Positions 27,416-36,625 of a DNA stretch of 64,000 bases are shown here, piece by piece (position 1 is the stretch's first letter; the number at the start of each line of letters is the position of its first letter). The notes beneath the pieces are model-generated. The model was given only the letters and a program-made list of their open reading frames with translations, was not told where the DNA came from and did not search any database. Made by a program: the position numbers and the translations under genes. Source of the stretch: Flavobacterium xinjiangense (GTDB lineage Bacteria; Bacteroidota; Bacteroidia; Flavobacteriales; Flavobacteriaceae); assembly GCF_900142885.1 (NCBI RefSeq), contig NZ_FRCL01000013.1, forward strand, positions 44,443 to 108,442. Direction: 5' to 3'.

Positions 27416-27994
27416 ATGAAAATTTCAGGAAAGATTAAAACAGTATTAGTATTAGCAATCTCAGCAATGTTCGCAAGCAACGTTGAAGCTCAAGAAACAA
27501 AAGAAGTTAAAAATTACGATCAAAGTTTCCGTTTAGGAGTAGGTGCAAATGCAGGATATTCAGTTAACGATCCTTACAAATTATCACTTGGTGCAGATGT
27601 AAGAGGACAATATGATTTATCAAAAAGATACTCATTGACGTTGACTACAGGTTACACTAATTTATTTGTAAGCAAAGCTGAAGGGTTTACTGGTCAAGAA
27701 GGAAAAGATTTAGGTATCATCCCAGCTAAAGCAGGTTTTAAAGCTTTCGTATGGAATGACCAATTTTACGTTATGGGAGAAGCTGGTGCAGCATTTGCAG
27801 TAAGTAATGTAGACAATACAAGAGACAAAACTTCTTTATTGTTATCTCCAAGTTTAGGTTACGCTACTAAATACATAGATATTTCTTTGAACTATACACA
27901 CTACAATCATTTTGATCGTTTAAACAGTAACGGTTCTCTTGGTAGAGGAGTTGGACAAGTAGGTGTTCGTTTAGCTTATGGTTTTGAACTATAA
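27416..27994 (+). CDS. Outer-membrane beta-barrel protein (porin-like), function unknown
   Basis: A 192-residue protein with a signal peptide (TVLVLAISAMFASNVEAQ). The mature part alternates hydrophobic and polar residues in strands of the 8-stranded small-barrel type (RLGVGANAGYSVNDPYKLSL, DVRGQYDLSKRYSLTLTTGY), ending VGQVGVRLAYGFEL with the aromatic/Leu C-terminal typical of outer-membrane insertion. A matched promoter and terminator bound it, so it is monocistronic and possibly highly expressed. Role unknown. Confidence 0.78.
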   Translation: MKISGKIKTVLVLAISAMFASNVEAQETKEVKNYDQSFRLGVGANAGYSVNDPYKLSLGADVRGQYDLSKRYSLTLTTGYTNLFVSKAEGFTGQEGKDLGIIPAKAGFKAFVWNDQFYVMGEAGAAFAVSNVDNTRDKTSLLLSPSLGYATKYIDISLNYTHYNHFDRLNSNGSLGRGVGQVGVRLAYGFEL

Positions 27995-28012
27995 AACTAT
28001 TTTGAATTAGTT

Positions 28013-28050
28013 AAAAAAAATGCGCTGAGTTTCAGCGCATTTTTTTTTTA
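28013..28050. terminator. Bidirectional terminator
   Basis: AAAAAATGCGCTGA/TCAGCGCATTTTTT hairpin with GTT loop and T-tracts on both strands. It ends the barrel gene on the plus strand and overlaps the stop codon of the convergent peroxidase gene. Confidence 0.9.
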
Positions 28051-29823
28051 ATTTTTTAAATATTTTTTATCCGTTAGGGTTCTCATAAAGGCAATAAGTT
28101 GCTTTTTTTCTATGGATGTCAAATTCAGTTTATCCTCTGGCAGCGTTTGATTTTCCAAATTAAATCCCGATCCTTTTCCTCCTCCATCATTATAAAAATC
28201 CATTACTTCTTCCAAAGTTTTAAAAACACCATTGTGCATATAAGGTCCTGTCAATTCTATATTACGGATTGTTGGCGTTTTAAATGAATAGCGATTGACT
28301 TCTGCATGTGTCAATTCAAATCTTCCTAAATCAGCATCTAATTTTTTATGGGTATCAGGAATACCCAATACTTCACTTTCAGATTTTACAAAACTTGGAG
28401 GCACTGTCCCGTTTGTCAATGGAATAAAATGACAGGTTGCACATTTTGCCTTTCCAGCAAATAAATTAAATCCAGTAATTTCATCCAAATTGAACGTTTC
28501 ATTTCCTCGCATATATCCATCAAACTTGGATTCATAGTCACTCAACGAACGTATGTAAGATGCTAATGCATTTTTTATTGCAAATTCATCTACTACTTTT
28601 TTCGGAAAGGCTTTTTGAAATTTCGTTTTATAATTTTCATTTTTACTCAAAGCCAAAACTGCTTTTTTCAAAGAACCGTGCATTTCATTTTCATTAATTA
28701 TTACCGCTACAGCTTGGTCTTCCAGATAATTAACTCTGGAATCAGAAAAGAAAACACGTTGAAAAGCAATATTAGAAAGTGTTGGCGTATTTCTTTTTAC
28801 CAATGATTTTCCGTCTAATGAAACTGCTTTTTCTAATCCATCGGTAAATGCTTTGTCAGCATGATGACAGGAAGCACAGGAACGAGAATTATTTCCGGAC
28901 AAAATAGGATCATTGAACAATAATTTCCCTAATTCAACTTTTTCTGGGGTCGTTTCATAATCTGGAAATGCAGAAAAAGCTTCTGCATCAAAAGCATTTT
29001 TATCAAAAAGTGTTTGGGCAGTTGTTTTTAATCCTCTTGTTTCTTTAATCAAGGGAATTTTCAAATCCATTTGCGTTTTATACAAACCTATACTTAACGG
29101 ATTAGCAATTTTCCGAATAAAAACAGCTCGGTCAAATTCATTAAACTTGGTGTTTTTTTTCAAATATTCGTTCCCGTCTTCAATCGTTTTTAAAACTGAT
29201 TTAGAATTGGCAACCTCTGAATTGTCAGCATAAATTTGGTAATATTTTTCGACACTTTCTAATGACGATAATGCTTCTCTAACGGAATTTTGAGCAATTG
29301 GAGAATCAAATCCCGTAATTCCCAAAGTTATGATTCTAAAAACCTCCAAACGCATTGCATCAAAAACATGAGAATCTGTCAACTCATTGGTTTGCGACAC
29401 TTTATCCAATCGTTTTAAATTAGCCGAAAGAATCCCAAGCTCTTTTAAAAGTTCCTCTTTTGATCTATGGTCATACTTAGGAAAAAGCAATTCTTCAATT
29501 ACTTGAAATCCTTCTGGAGGTACCGTTTTACCTTCATCTTCTTCATATTCATCTAATGCAGGGCCGTTAATCGCTTTAGAAACAACAGGGAAATAATATT
29601 CGCTGAGCATTTCTACTTTTTTATAGTTTTGATGTGCATTAAGAAACTGTTTTTGAATTTGTGTCGAAATCGAATCCGATTTCACCAAAAGCTCCAGCCG
29701 CGAAACATCTTGAATCAAAACCTGAATATCGGATTGAAACAAATCATTAATTTCTTTATGTTTAGGTTGGTTTTTACAAGAGAAAAAGAGAATCAATGGT
29801 AAAAGAAAAAAGATTTTTTTCAT
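28048..29823 (-). CDS. Imelysin-like domain fused to di-haem cytochrome c peroxidase
   Basis: A 591-residue lipoprotein (lipobox LPLILFFSCKNQ, Cys16). Residues about 20-240 are helical and contain GFQVIEELLF (105-114), which resembles the imelysin GxHxxE motif with His replaced by Gln. From about 290 on it is a bacterial di-haem peroxidase: CASCH (316-320), SDSRVNYLEDQ, and CATCH (461-465) followed by the GPYMHNGVFKTLEEV haem-ligand region. It reduces hydrogen peroxide with electrons from cytochromes in the periplasm. The PhoX-like lipoprotein gene is 88 bases upstream, same strand. Confidence 0.85.
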   Translation of the reverse strand: MKKIFFLLPLILFFSCKNQPKHKEINDLFQSDIQVLIQDVSRLELLVKSDSISTQIQKQFLNAHQNYKKVEMLSEYYFPVVSKAINGPALDEYEEDEGKTVPPEGFQVIEELLFPKYDHRSKEELLKELGILSANLKRLDKVSQTNELTDSHVFDAMRLEVFRIITLGITGFDSPIAQNSVREALSSLESVEKYYQIYADNSEVANSKSVLKTIEDGNEYLKKNTKFNEFDRAVFIRKIANPLSIGLYKTQMDLKIPLIKETRGLKTTAQTLFDKNAFDAEAFSAFPDYETTPEKVELGKLLFNDPILSGNNSRSCASCHHADKAFTDGLEKAVSLDGKSLVKRNTPTLSNIAFQRVFFSDSRVNYLEDQAVAVIINENEMHGSLKKAVLALSKNENYKTKFQKAFPKKVVDEFAIKNALASYIRSLSDYESKFDGYMRGNETFNLDEITGFNLFAGKAKCATCHFIPLTNGTVPPSFVKSESEVLGIPDTHKKLDADLGRFELTHAEVNRYSFKTPTIRNIELTGPYMHNGVFKTLEEVMDFYNDGGGKGSGFNLENQTLPEDKLNLTSIEKKQLIAFMRTLTDKKYLKN

Positions 29824-29910
29824 AATAAATTTTAAAAATGGAGAAAAGCAAAAACCACGATTTCAAATAAGAAACCGTGGATTTTTATAACTATTTACTT
29901 TAGAAATAAA

Positions 29911-31359
29911 TTATCTGGCAAGTCCTTTGATGATTACAATTTGGCTGGCTTGATCTTCATTTGGACGATTTGTTCCTCCATCAACTCCTTTGTATTTTGT
30001 TCCTCTCCAAGTATGGGGTTGAACACTTAATAAAAAAGTATGATCAATTCCTACTTGTTCAGAAATATCAATTAATGCTCCATATTCCCAATCTCCAAAT
30101 TTACTTGTTCCGCCTACATTATACTTTGCAGCATCAGTAGCATCGCGACGGTGATCTAATTCTACAACAACTTTCAATTGTTTAGTAGCAATATTGTACT
30201 GATAAATGTACCCGTCATGCGTTTCATCCCCATATCCGTTTGCATCTTCCTCCACATATACATAGTTTTTAGTTACGCAAATGTTATCTGGATTTTGAAA
30301 TTTCCCTGCAATTCCAGTGCGATCATCTCCATCAAGAATTACTTGTAAAGTTCCTGCCAATGGGTTTGCAGCGTCTAAATTTAACTTGTAAACTCTACCG
30401 TATTTTGTTCTTGAAGCATCGGCATTTGTCCCTGTAGTATTTTGTCCTGTAGCGTTAAAGTAGATCTCACGATCAGCCGCATCTCCACCTTTTCTATAAT
30501 CTAAGTCTTCTACTCTACCAAATTTTATTGCTTTCAATGTATTTACTGATGCATTAATTTGAGCACCGGTCATTGTAGTATGATTTTCAATTTTTACAAA
30601 CGAAACAGGATAGGTTTGCCCAGTAACCATATCTTTTTCTCTCTGATTATCATCTGTTCTTTTCATCATATATAAAGAACCATTTGCCAAATCACCAACA
30701 GTATTGGAAACATACATGAACACCTGACCTCCATAAGTTCCTGAATCATCATCACCTATCACAACAACTGTTTTACCTGCAAAAGCAGTCTTTCTTAATG
30801 GTAAAGCGTTCTCTGCACTCAATCTTCCTAAACCTGGTAATTCTTTAGAAACCGAAGCAGCTCCAACATCTCCAAAAGGATTTACGGCATGAGTACGAGA
30901 CTCTTCGCCAGATTCTCCACAGGTTAAATACAATGGTCCAAAACCATGTTCAGCAACAGTTGCCATAGTAGCACCGCACAATCTCCAGGTTCCTCCATTA
31001 GAATTCAATAAATACTCTCCTTTTGTAGGTTTGAATGTTTTGTCTAAAGTAATTCTGGAAACCGAAAAGTTATCTTCCTGATTTACTAAAAAAGTAAAAG
31101 TACCATCCTCATTTTTTAATAATCCTGATCCATCTGCAGAACCCCCAAAAACATAATTTGGACTCCCTGCCAAAACATCATCTGAAGTAATTAATGAAAA
31201 AAGCTCCAAGCTTTCAAAACCGGCTTGCTTTTTTAATAATACAGGAGTTGTCGATTGATTGGCTAAAACCACACTTGTAGTTTCGCTTGAAGATTTAGCA
31301 TCATTCTCACAAGAAATTAATGAGGCTAAAAATAACATTGGTAAAATAATTCTTTTCAT
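29911..31359 (-). CDS. PhoX-like (DUF839-type) lipoprotein
   Basis: A 482-residue lipoprotein with lipobox LFLASLISCEND. The ATG at 31359 replaces an upstream in-frame ATG because it starts the signal peptide. The body looks like a beta-propeller: repeated strands and PhoX-like blocks RVEDLDYRKGGDAADREIYF, FQNPDNICVTKNYVYVEEDA and GEESRTHAVNPFGD. PhoX proteins are Ca/Fe-dependent alkaline phosphatases, but catalytic residues could not be verified by eye, so phosphatase activity is uncertain. The peroxidase fusion is immediately downstream; the two may form an operon. Confidence 0.62.
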   Translation of the reverse strand: MKRIILPMLFLASLISCENDAKSSSETTSVVLANQSTTPVLLKKQAGFESLELFSLITSDDVLAGSPNYVFGGSADGSGLLKNEDGTFTFLVNQEDNFSVSRITLDKTFKPTKGEYLLNSNGGTWRLCGATMATVAEHGFGPLYLTCGESGEESRTHAVNPFGDVGAASVSKELPGLGRLSAENALPLRKTAFAGKTVVVIGDDDSGTYGGQVFMYVSNTVGDLANGSLYMMKRTDDNQREKDMVTGQTYPVSFVKIENHTTMTGAQINASVNTLKAIKFGRVEDLDYRKGGDAADREIYFNATGQNTTGTNADASRTKYGRVYKLNLDAANPLAGTLQVILDGDDRTGIAGKFQNPDNICVTKNYVYVEEDANGYGDETHDGYIYQYNIATKQLKVVVELDHRRDATDAAKYNVGGTSKFGDWEYGALIDISEQVGIDHTFLLSVQPHTWRGTKYKGVDGGTNRPNEDQASQIVIIKGLAR

Positions 31360-31546
31360 TTTGGTCGATAGTTTAAAATTCAAGGCAAAGAAATGCACTG
31401 AATTTTAACTTTAAATGAATAGAATATTAAGAAAAAACCAATAATTTAGCTGGTTTTTAATTCAAAAAAACAATTAATTAACGTACTAACTTTATAGTAA
31501 TTATATAATGAATTTCGCTTAACACAGAATGAAATAGCATTTTAAT

Positions 31547-32428
31547 CTAATCCTCTTTCTTTAACATCTCTTTATACATTTCGATATTTTCCCTAACTTT
31601 TTCATCCATTTTAGGCTCTTGTATATCAGTATGTTTTTGCATTTCTTCCCAAATAATTTTGGCTACAATATAACGTGCCATTTCTTTATCATCAGCTGGG
31701 ATGACATACCAAGGCGCATATTCAGTAGAAGTATTATTAATTGCTTCTTCATAATAATGCATGTAATCATCCCAACGATCTCTTTCTTTCAAATCGCCTG
31801 TCGAGAATTTCCAATTGTGTTTTTGTTCTTCCAGTCGGCGTAACAAGCGCTGTCTTTGCTCCTCTTTGCTCATATGCAAATAGAATTTCAGAATAATAGT
31901 TCCATTTTGGGTAATGTGCTTCTCAAAATTATTGATTTGCTGCATTCTATTTTCCCAAAACTGAGGTGTAATATCTTCTACTTTTGCAATACCCGGCAAA
32001 TTTTCATTCATAATATATTCGGGATGCACTCTCGTGACCAAAACATTTTCATAATGCGATCGGTTAAAAACCGCAAACTTTCCTTTTTCAGGCAAAACCA
32101 AATAATGTCTCCACAAATAATCATGCTCTAACTCGCTTGAATTTGGTGTTTTAAAACTATGCACCACAACACCACGAGAATTAAACTCCTGAAAAACTTC
32201 CCGAATCAAACTATCCTTCCCTGAAGTATCCATGCCTTGCAGACAAATCAAAACACCATAGCGATTGTGCGCATACATGACATCCTGTATCTCACTCAAT
32301 TTCACTTGCACCTTATCTAATTTCTCTTCCTTTTCATCATCACTATTTCCACTAAATAGGTTCGTAGGAATACTGGACAAATCAATTTTGCCAGTCACTT
32401 TAAAATCGTCGGGATTTATAGACTTCAT
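31547..32428 (-). CDS. Polyphosphate kinase 2 family protein
   Basis: A 293-residue PPK2. It transfers phosphate between polyphosphate and nucleotides. Walker A is LQGMDTSGKDSL (about residues 63-74), the lid/Arg region is FNRSHYENVLVTRVHP (121-136), and the C-terminal part has WKFSTGDLKERDRWDDYMHY. An ATG at 32581 in the same frame would add 51 residues, but that stretch is translated from the dispersed repeat at 32471-32556, so the ATG at 32428 (MKSINPDDF) is taken. Whether it favours ADP, AMP or GDP is not readable. Confidence 0.9.
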   Translation of the reverse strand: MKSINPDDFKVTGKIDLSSIPTNLFSGNSDDEKEEKLDKVQVKLSEIQDVMYAHNRYGVLICLQGMDTSGKDSLIREVFQEFNSRGVVVHSFKTPNSSELEHDYLWRHYLVLPEKGKFAVFNRSHYENVLVTRVHPEYIMNENLPGIAKVEDITPQFWENRMQQINNFEKHITQNGTIILKFYLHMSKEEQRQRLLRRLEEQKHNWKFSTGDLKERDRWDDYMHYYEEAINNTSTEYAPWYVIPADDKEMARYIVAKIIWEEMQKHTDIQEPKMDEKVRENIEMYKEMLKKED

Positions 32429-32470
32429 AGGAAATATTTTATCTTTACATCTCAAATATAAGAAATAATA

Positions 32471-32556
32471 AGGAGCTATTTCCTGCTGTACACTTGTATC
32501 TTTTTCTTTTTTTAAAGAAAAAAAGAAAAAGGATACCGCTTCCATCAGGGCTAGGG
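32471..32556 (+). repeat. Dispersed palindromic repeat, family 1 (copy 3)
   Basis: Opposite orientation to copies 1, 2 and 5. It opens AGGAGCTATTTCCTGCTGTA and ends GGATACCGCTTCCATCAGGG then CTAG. The core is a pyrimidine/purine hairpin, CTTTTTCTTTTTTT/AAAGAAAAAAAGAAAAAG. Lies between PPK2 and the divergent unknown gene at 32580, in their shared upstream region. Confidence 0.85.
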
Positions 32557-32579
32557 CATTCCTTTTCAAAATAAACATC

Positions 32580-33416
32580 ATGGAAAAATTTACACTCGAA
32601 TTACTATTTCAAATCATCGGCATTGGTTCAGCATCAGGACTGATTCATAAAGACGATTCCTTGTTTATAATCTCTGATAACAGCTCTTTCCTTTACGAAT
32701 ACTCGATCAAGGAAAAAGAACTCCATAAAATAAAACTCTTCGAAAACAGTCAGGAAAACATTCCAAAAAAAGACAAATTCGATTTTGAATCCATAACTCA
32801 AAAAGGAAATAAATTATATCTTTTCGGTTCTGGCTCCACACCTAACAGAAACAAACGCGTCAGTTACGATCTTACTTCTAAAGCAATAGAAGAAAAAGAC
32901 TTATCCACTATTTATGAAAAACTAAAACAAACCGCTTCTATTTCGGATGATGATTTAAATTTGGAAGGTGCTTTATTTCACAATGAAAAATGGCATTTGT
33001 TCCAACGAGGAAATGGAGCACAATCTAAAAATGGCATTTTTGTTTTAGATAAAGAAGGAAATGACATTCATTTTGCCCCAATCCCATTGCCAAAAATCCA
33101 AAACATAGAAGCCACTTTTACCGATGCTATTCTCGTAGAAGATAAAATCTATTTCTTGGCAGCTGTCGAAAACACGACCTCAACCTATGATGACGGAGAA
33201 GTCCTGGGAAGTTTCATTGGCGCGTTGTCATTAGACACTTTCGAACTGACATTTTCCCAAAAAATTTCGGAAACTCATAAATTCGAAGGGTTGACTTTAT
33301 TCAGCACTTCAAAAGAAAAAATCGAATTCCTGCTCTGCGAAGACAAAGACACCGAAGATTTGGAAACAGCAATTTACAAATTGACATTAGATCTAAAATC
33401 AAAGTCAATCAGATAA
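32580..33416 (+). CDS. Conserved protein of unknown function, propeller-like (DUF6929-type)
   Basis: A 278-residue protein without a signal peptide. It has repeated beta-strand blocks (GSASGLIHKDDSLFIISDNS, ESITQKGNKLYLFGSGSTP, NIEATFTDAILVEDKIYFLA, KFEGLTLFSTSKEKIEFLLC) that suggest a beta-propeller. It resembles flavobacterial proteins grouped under DUF6929, but I am not certain. It starts with ATG on the plus strand just after repeat copy 3, divergent from PPK2. Confidence 0.65.
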   Translation: MEKFTLELLFQIIGIGSASGLIHKDDSLFIISDNSSFLYEYSIKEKELHKIKLFENSQENIPKKDKFDFESITQKGNKLYLFGSGSTPNRNKRVSYDLTSKAIEEKDLSTIYEKLKQTASISDDDLNLEGALFHNEKWHLFQRGNGAQSKNGIFVLDKEGNDIHFAPIPLPKIQNIEATFTDAILVEDKIYFLAAVENTTSTYDDGEVLGSFIGALSLDTFELTFSQKISETHKFEGLTLFSTSKEKIEFLLCEDKDTEDLETAIYKLTLDLKSKSIR

Positions 33417-33547
33417 AAAAAGTTTCTTTCTGCCAAAATAATATAACGTTAAATTTAGATTAAATAGAAAACCAAAATAGATTTCAAATTTAAAACGAGG
33501 TACTTTTACAGTAAACTAAGCCATTTATTGGCATAAATAATTAAAAA

Positions 33548-34264
33548 ATGACTGACTTAAAAAATAAAAACGCCCTAATTACCGGCGCAGGAAAAGGAAT
33601 TGGAAAAGCAATCGCTTTGGCCTTAGCCAAAGAAGGCGTAAATATAATTTTGGTAGCACGTACACAAGAAGAAATAGACAGCGTAGCGGCAAAAGTACGT
33701 TCTTTAAGAGTAAAAGCATTAGCTATAACCGCTGATGTTGCTGACATCAATTCGGTAAATAGTGCAGTAGAAAAAGCCTTAGCTGAATTTGGAACTATTG
33801 ATATATTAATCAACAATGCCGGAATAGCTGCTTTTGGAAAATTCTTAGAATTGGAACCAACGGATTGGGAACGCATTATTCAGGTAAATTTGATGGGAAC
33901 GTATTATATGACACGTGCCGTTTTACCCAATATGATCGAAAGACAAACAGGTGATATTATTAACATTTCTTCAACAGCAGGATTAAGCGGAAATGCTTTA
34001 ACAAGTGCCTACAGTGCTTCAAAATTTGCCGTTTTAGGATTGACGGAATCGTTGATGCAGGAAGTTCGCAAGCATAATATCCGCGTAACGGCATTAACAC
34101 CAAGCACTGTTGCCACTGACATGGCCAAAGAATTAAAATTGACTGACGGAAATCCAGAAACCGTAATGCAAGCCGAAGACATGGCCGAATTAATCATCGC
34201 ACAACTCAAATTAAACCGACGAGTATTTATCAAAAACAGCAGTATTTGGTCTACGAATCCATAA
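33548..34264 (+). CDS. SDR-family 3-ketoacyl reductase (FabG-like)
   Basis: A 238-residue classical short-chain dehydrogenase. Cofactor motif [11 protein letters not shown] (TGxxxGxG, about residues 14-24), NNAGIA, catalytic Ser in [12 protein letters not shown] and YSASK (Tyr/Lys near residue 155). The ARTQEE after the second strand favours NADPH. Functions could be fatty-acid or other carbonyl reduction. A single gene flanked by small noncoding gaps. Confidence 0.85.
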   Translation: MTDLKNKNALITGAGKGIGKAIALALAKEGVNIILVARTQEEIDSVAAKVRSLRVKALAITADVADINSVNSAVEKALAEFGTIDILINNAGIAAFGKFLELEPTDWERIIQVNLMGTYYMTRAVLPNMIERQTGDIINISSTAGLSGNALTSAYSASKFAVLGLTESLMQEVRKHNIRVTALTPSTVATDMAKELKLTDGNPETVMQAEDMAELIIAQLKLNRRVFIKNSSIWSTNP

Positions 34265-34298
34265 AAATTTTCAACAATATAAGTCATATAAGTTTTTT

Positions 34299-34364
34299 AA
34301 ACCATTAAGGGATTGAGAAAATTAAGCGTAAAACTTAATGAACTTAATCCCTTAATGGTTTTTT
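34299..34364. repeat. ACCATTAAG palindromic element, copy 1
   Basis: AAACCATTAAGGGATT pairs perfectly with AATCCCTTAATGGTTT; the loop holds a nested ATTAAG/CTTAAT. A T-tract follows. It lies between convergent SDR and mtaB genes, so it can act as a two-way terminator. A second copy is at 36542-36607. Confidence 0.85.
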
Positions 34365-34397
34365 AATTTTTTGCTTATATACCTATATGTTTAAAAA

Positions 34398-35726
34398 CTA
34401 AACCAAAGCCGTAACAAAATCTATTCGCACACTTCCGTCTTCACCAATTTTAGTCAAATTAATATCATGCAACGTATTGACTAATTCTGGATTCCATGGT
34501 GTTTTTACTTTCACGTAGTTTTCGGTAAATCCGTGAATATAGCCTTCTTTATTTTCGCTTTCGAACAAAACGGTTCTATCAGTTCCCAACTGACTTTCGT
34601 AAAAAGCACGACGCTTTTTAACTGATAAACCGCGCATCATCTTACTTCTTTTTGCGCGAACATTAGCAGGAACAACTCCGCTCATGTCAGCTGCTTCTGT
34701 ATTATCACGTTCTGAATACGTAAAAACATGCAAATAGGAAATATCCATTTCATTCAGGAAATTATACGTCTCCAAGAAATGCTCATCGGTTTCACCAGGA
34801 AATCCAACAATCACATCCACGCCAATACAAGCGTGAGGCATTACTTCCCGTATTTTATTTACTCTTTCGGTATATACCTCACGTAAATAGCGACGTTTCA
34901 TTAGCTTCAGAATATCATTACTTCCCGATTGCAACGGAATGTGAAAATGTGGCACAAAAGTTCTGCTTTTCGACACAAATTCTATTGTTTCATTTTTCAA
35001 CAAATTAGGTTCAATAGACGAAATTCTCAATCTTTCGATTCCTTCCACTTTATCTAATTCCTGAACTAATTCTAAGAAAGTATGTTCGTGTTTTTTATTT
35101 CCAAATTCTCCTTTTCCGTAATCGCCAATATTGACTCCGGTAAGAACAATTTCCTTGATATTTTGAGCTGAAATGTCTTTTGCATTTTTCAACACATTTT
35201 CCAATTCATCACTTCTCGAGATTCCTCTTGCTAATGGAATCGTACAATACGTACATTTATAATCACATCCATCTTGCACCTTTAAGAAAGCTCGCGTTCT
35301 GTCACCAATAGAGTAACTTCCCACATAAAAATCAGCTTCCGAAATCTCACAAGAATGAACTTCCCCCATATCATTTTTGGACAAATCATTTATATAATCG
35401 GTAATTTTAAATTTCTCCGTTGCGCCAAGAACTAAGTCAACACCATCAACCGCAGCTAATTCCTCCGGTTTCAATTGTGCATAACAACCTACCGCAGCAA
35501 TAAAAGCCTTATTATTTAGCTTCATTGCCTTTTTTACAATCTGTTTGAATTGTTTATCTGCATTTTCAGTTACCGAACAGGTATTGATTACATACATATC
35601 AGCCACTTCTTCAAAATCTACACGATCAAATCCTTCGTCCTGAATAGAACGGGCAATTGTTGATGTTTCCGAAAAATTCAGTTTGCAACCCAGCGTATAA
35701 AAAGCAACTTTTTTTCTATTTTCCAT
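34398..35726 (-). CDS. mtaB: tRNA t6A37 methylthiotransferase MtaB
   Basis: A 442-residue radical-SAM enzyme converting t6A to ms2t6A at position 37 of tRNAs reading ANN codons. The N-terminal UPF0004 domain has FYTLGCKLNFSET (Cys of the second cluster) and INTCSVT, VGCYAQ. The radical-SAM site is CDYKCTYCTIPLARG (about residues 153-167), and a C-terminal TRAM-like RNA-binding region follows. Length is normal. Confidence 0.94.
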   Translation of the reverse strand: MENRKKVAFYTLGCKLNFSETSTIARSIQDEGFDRVDFEEVADMYVINTCSVTENADKQFKQIVKKAMKLNNKAFIAAVGCYAQLKPEELAAVDGVDLVLGATEKFKITDYINDLSKNDMGEVHSCEISEADFYVGSYSIGDRTRAFLKVQDGCDYKCTYCTIPLARGISRSDELENVLKNAKDISAQNIKEIVLTGVNIGDYGKGEFGNKKHEHTFLELVQELDKVEGIERLRISSIEPNLLKNETIEFVSKSRTFVPHFHIPLQSGSNDILKLMKRRYLREVYTERVNKIREVMPHACIGVDVIVGFPGETDEHFLETYNFLNEMDISYLHVFTYSERDNTEAADMSGVVPANVRAKRSKMMRGLSVKKRRAFYESQLGTDRTVLFESENKEGYIHGFTENYVKVKTPWNPELVNTLHDINLTKIGEDGSVRIDFVTALV

Positions 35727-35858
35727 AATTTGTCTTAAACTAATGAAATCGTTGTCAAAAAATTTAAGTCTACAAATTTACGCACAATATTCTGGAAAAC
35801 GAAATCAATAATTTTCTATATATTAGCATATTTTACACAAATAATTAGACTATAAAAA

Positions 35859-36440
35859 ATGAAAAAAATAATTACTATTCTATTTCTTTTGGTTGCAGTT
35901 CAAATAAATGCCCAAAACACCATTGAATGGGATGGTATATATCAACTACAACTTTCCGATTTTCAATCTGTTGCCACGCAAATTGGGAATGTAAAAATTA
36001 ATAGTATTCATACTGCTTCAAGTCTTGATTTTGCATTTCAAATGAGCAATGTTGAGTTTATGTTCACTAAAAATTTTAATTCTAAAGTAAGTTGTATATT
36101 CAAGCGTGATGCCGCATCCATTATTGCGACTGACAGTAGTACAGCTAATTATTTAGTAAATTTTGCGCAGTATGAATTTGATTTATCTGAACTCTATGCC
36201 CGAAAATTGCGAAAAGAAATTTACATGCAAAAAGGCACTTTTTCTGACGTCAGTTTTTTACAAGTTATCTATAATACTATTGAAAAACAATACACCGATG
36301 AGCATGCAACTGCTTCAAAAATAACAGACCTTGGACAAAATGAGAAAAAACTTTTAGAAATCCGAGCTGATATCCTTAAAAGAATACAAGAATATCCTGA
36401 TTTTTGCAAAAGTTGTAAACCTCCAAAGAAAAAATCTTAG
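35859..36440 (+). CDS. Secreted protein of unknown function
   Basis: A 193-residue exported protein with signal peptide MKKIITILFLLVAVQINAQ and no lipobox. The mature domain starts TIEWDGIYQLQLSDFQS and ends in a Lys-rich CKSCKPPKKKS, with a Cys pair in CKSC. Middle part mixes helices and strands. No family recognised. It is bounded by the mtaB gene divergently and a terminator-like palindrome downstream. Confidence 0.6.
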   Translation: MKKIITILFLLVAVQINAQNTIEWDGIYQLQLSDFQSVATQIGNVKINSIHTASSLDFAFQMSNVEFMFTKNFNSKVSCIFKRDAASIIATDSSTANYLVNFAQYEFDLSELYARKLRKEIYMQKGTFSDVSFLQVIYNTIEKQYTDEHATASKITDLGQNEKKLLEIRADILKRIQEYPDFCKSCKPPKKKS

Positions 36441-36541
36441 TTAGAGATAGATCTTTTTACTTTAGCGCCTGATTATGTCGAGTGCCAACTTATTTCGTAA
36501 ACAAGATAATGCATTTGCAACTCAACTAATTTCTAAAAACA

Positions 36542-36607
36542 AAAACCATTAAGAAATTAAGTTTATTAAGAACTGCTCTTAAATTACCTTAATTTCTTAA
36601 TGGTTTT
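36542..36607. repeat. ACCATTAAG palindromic element, copy 2
   Basis: Perfect 20-base arms: AAAACCATTAAGAAATTAAG and CTTAATTTCTTAATGGTTTT. It lies between the convergent secreted-protein and HAD genes, so it could terminate both. Confidence 0.87.
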
Positions 36608-36625
36608 AATTATAATTTGAAAATT

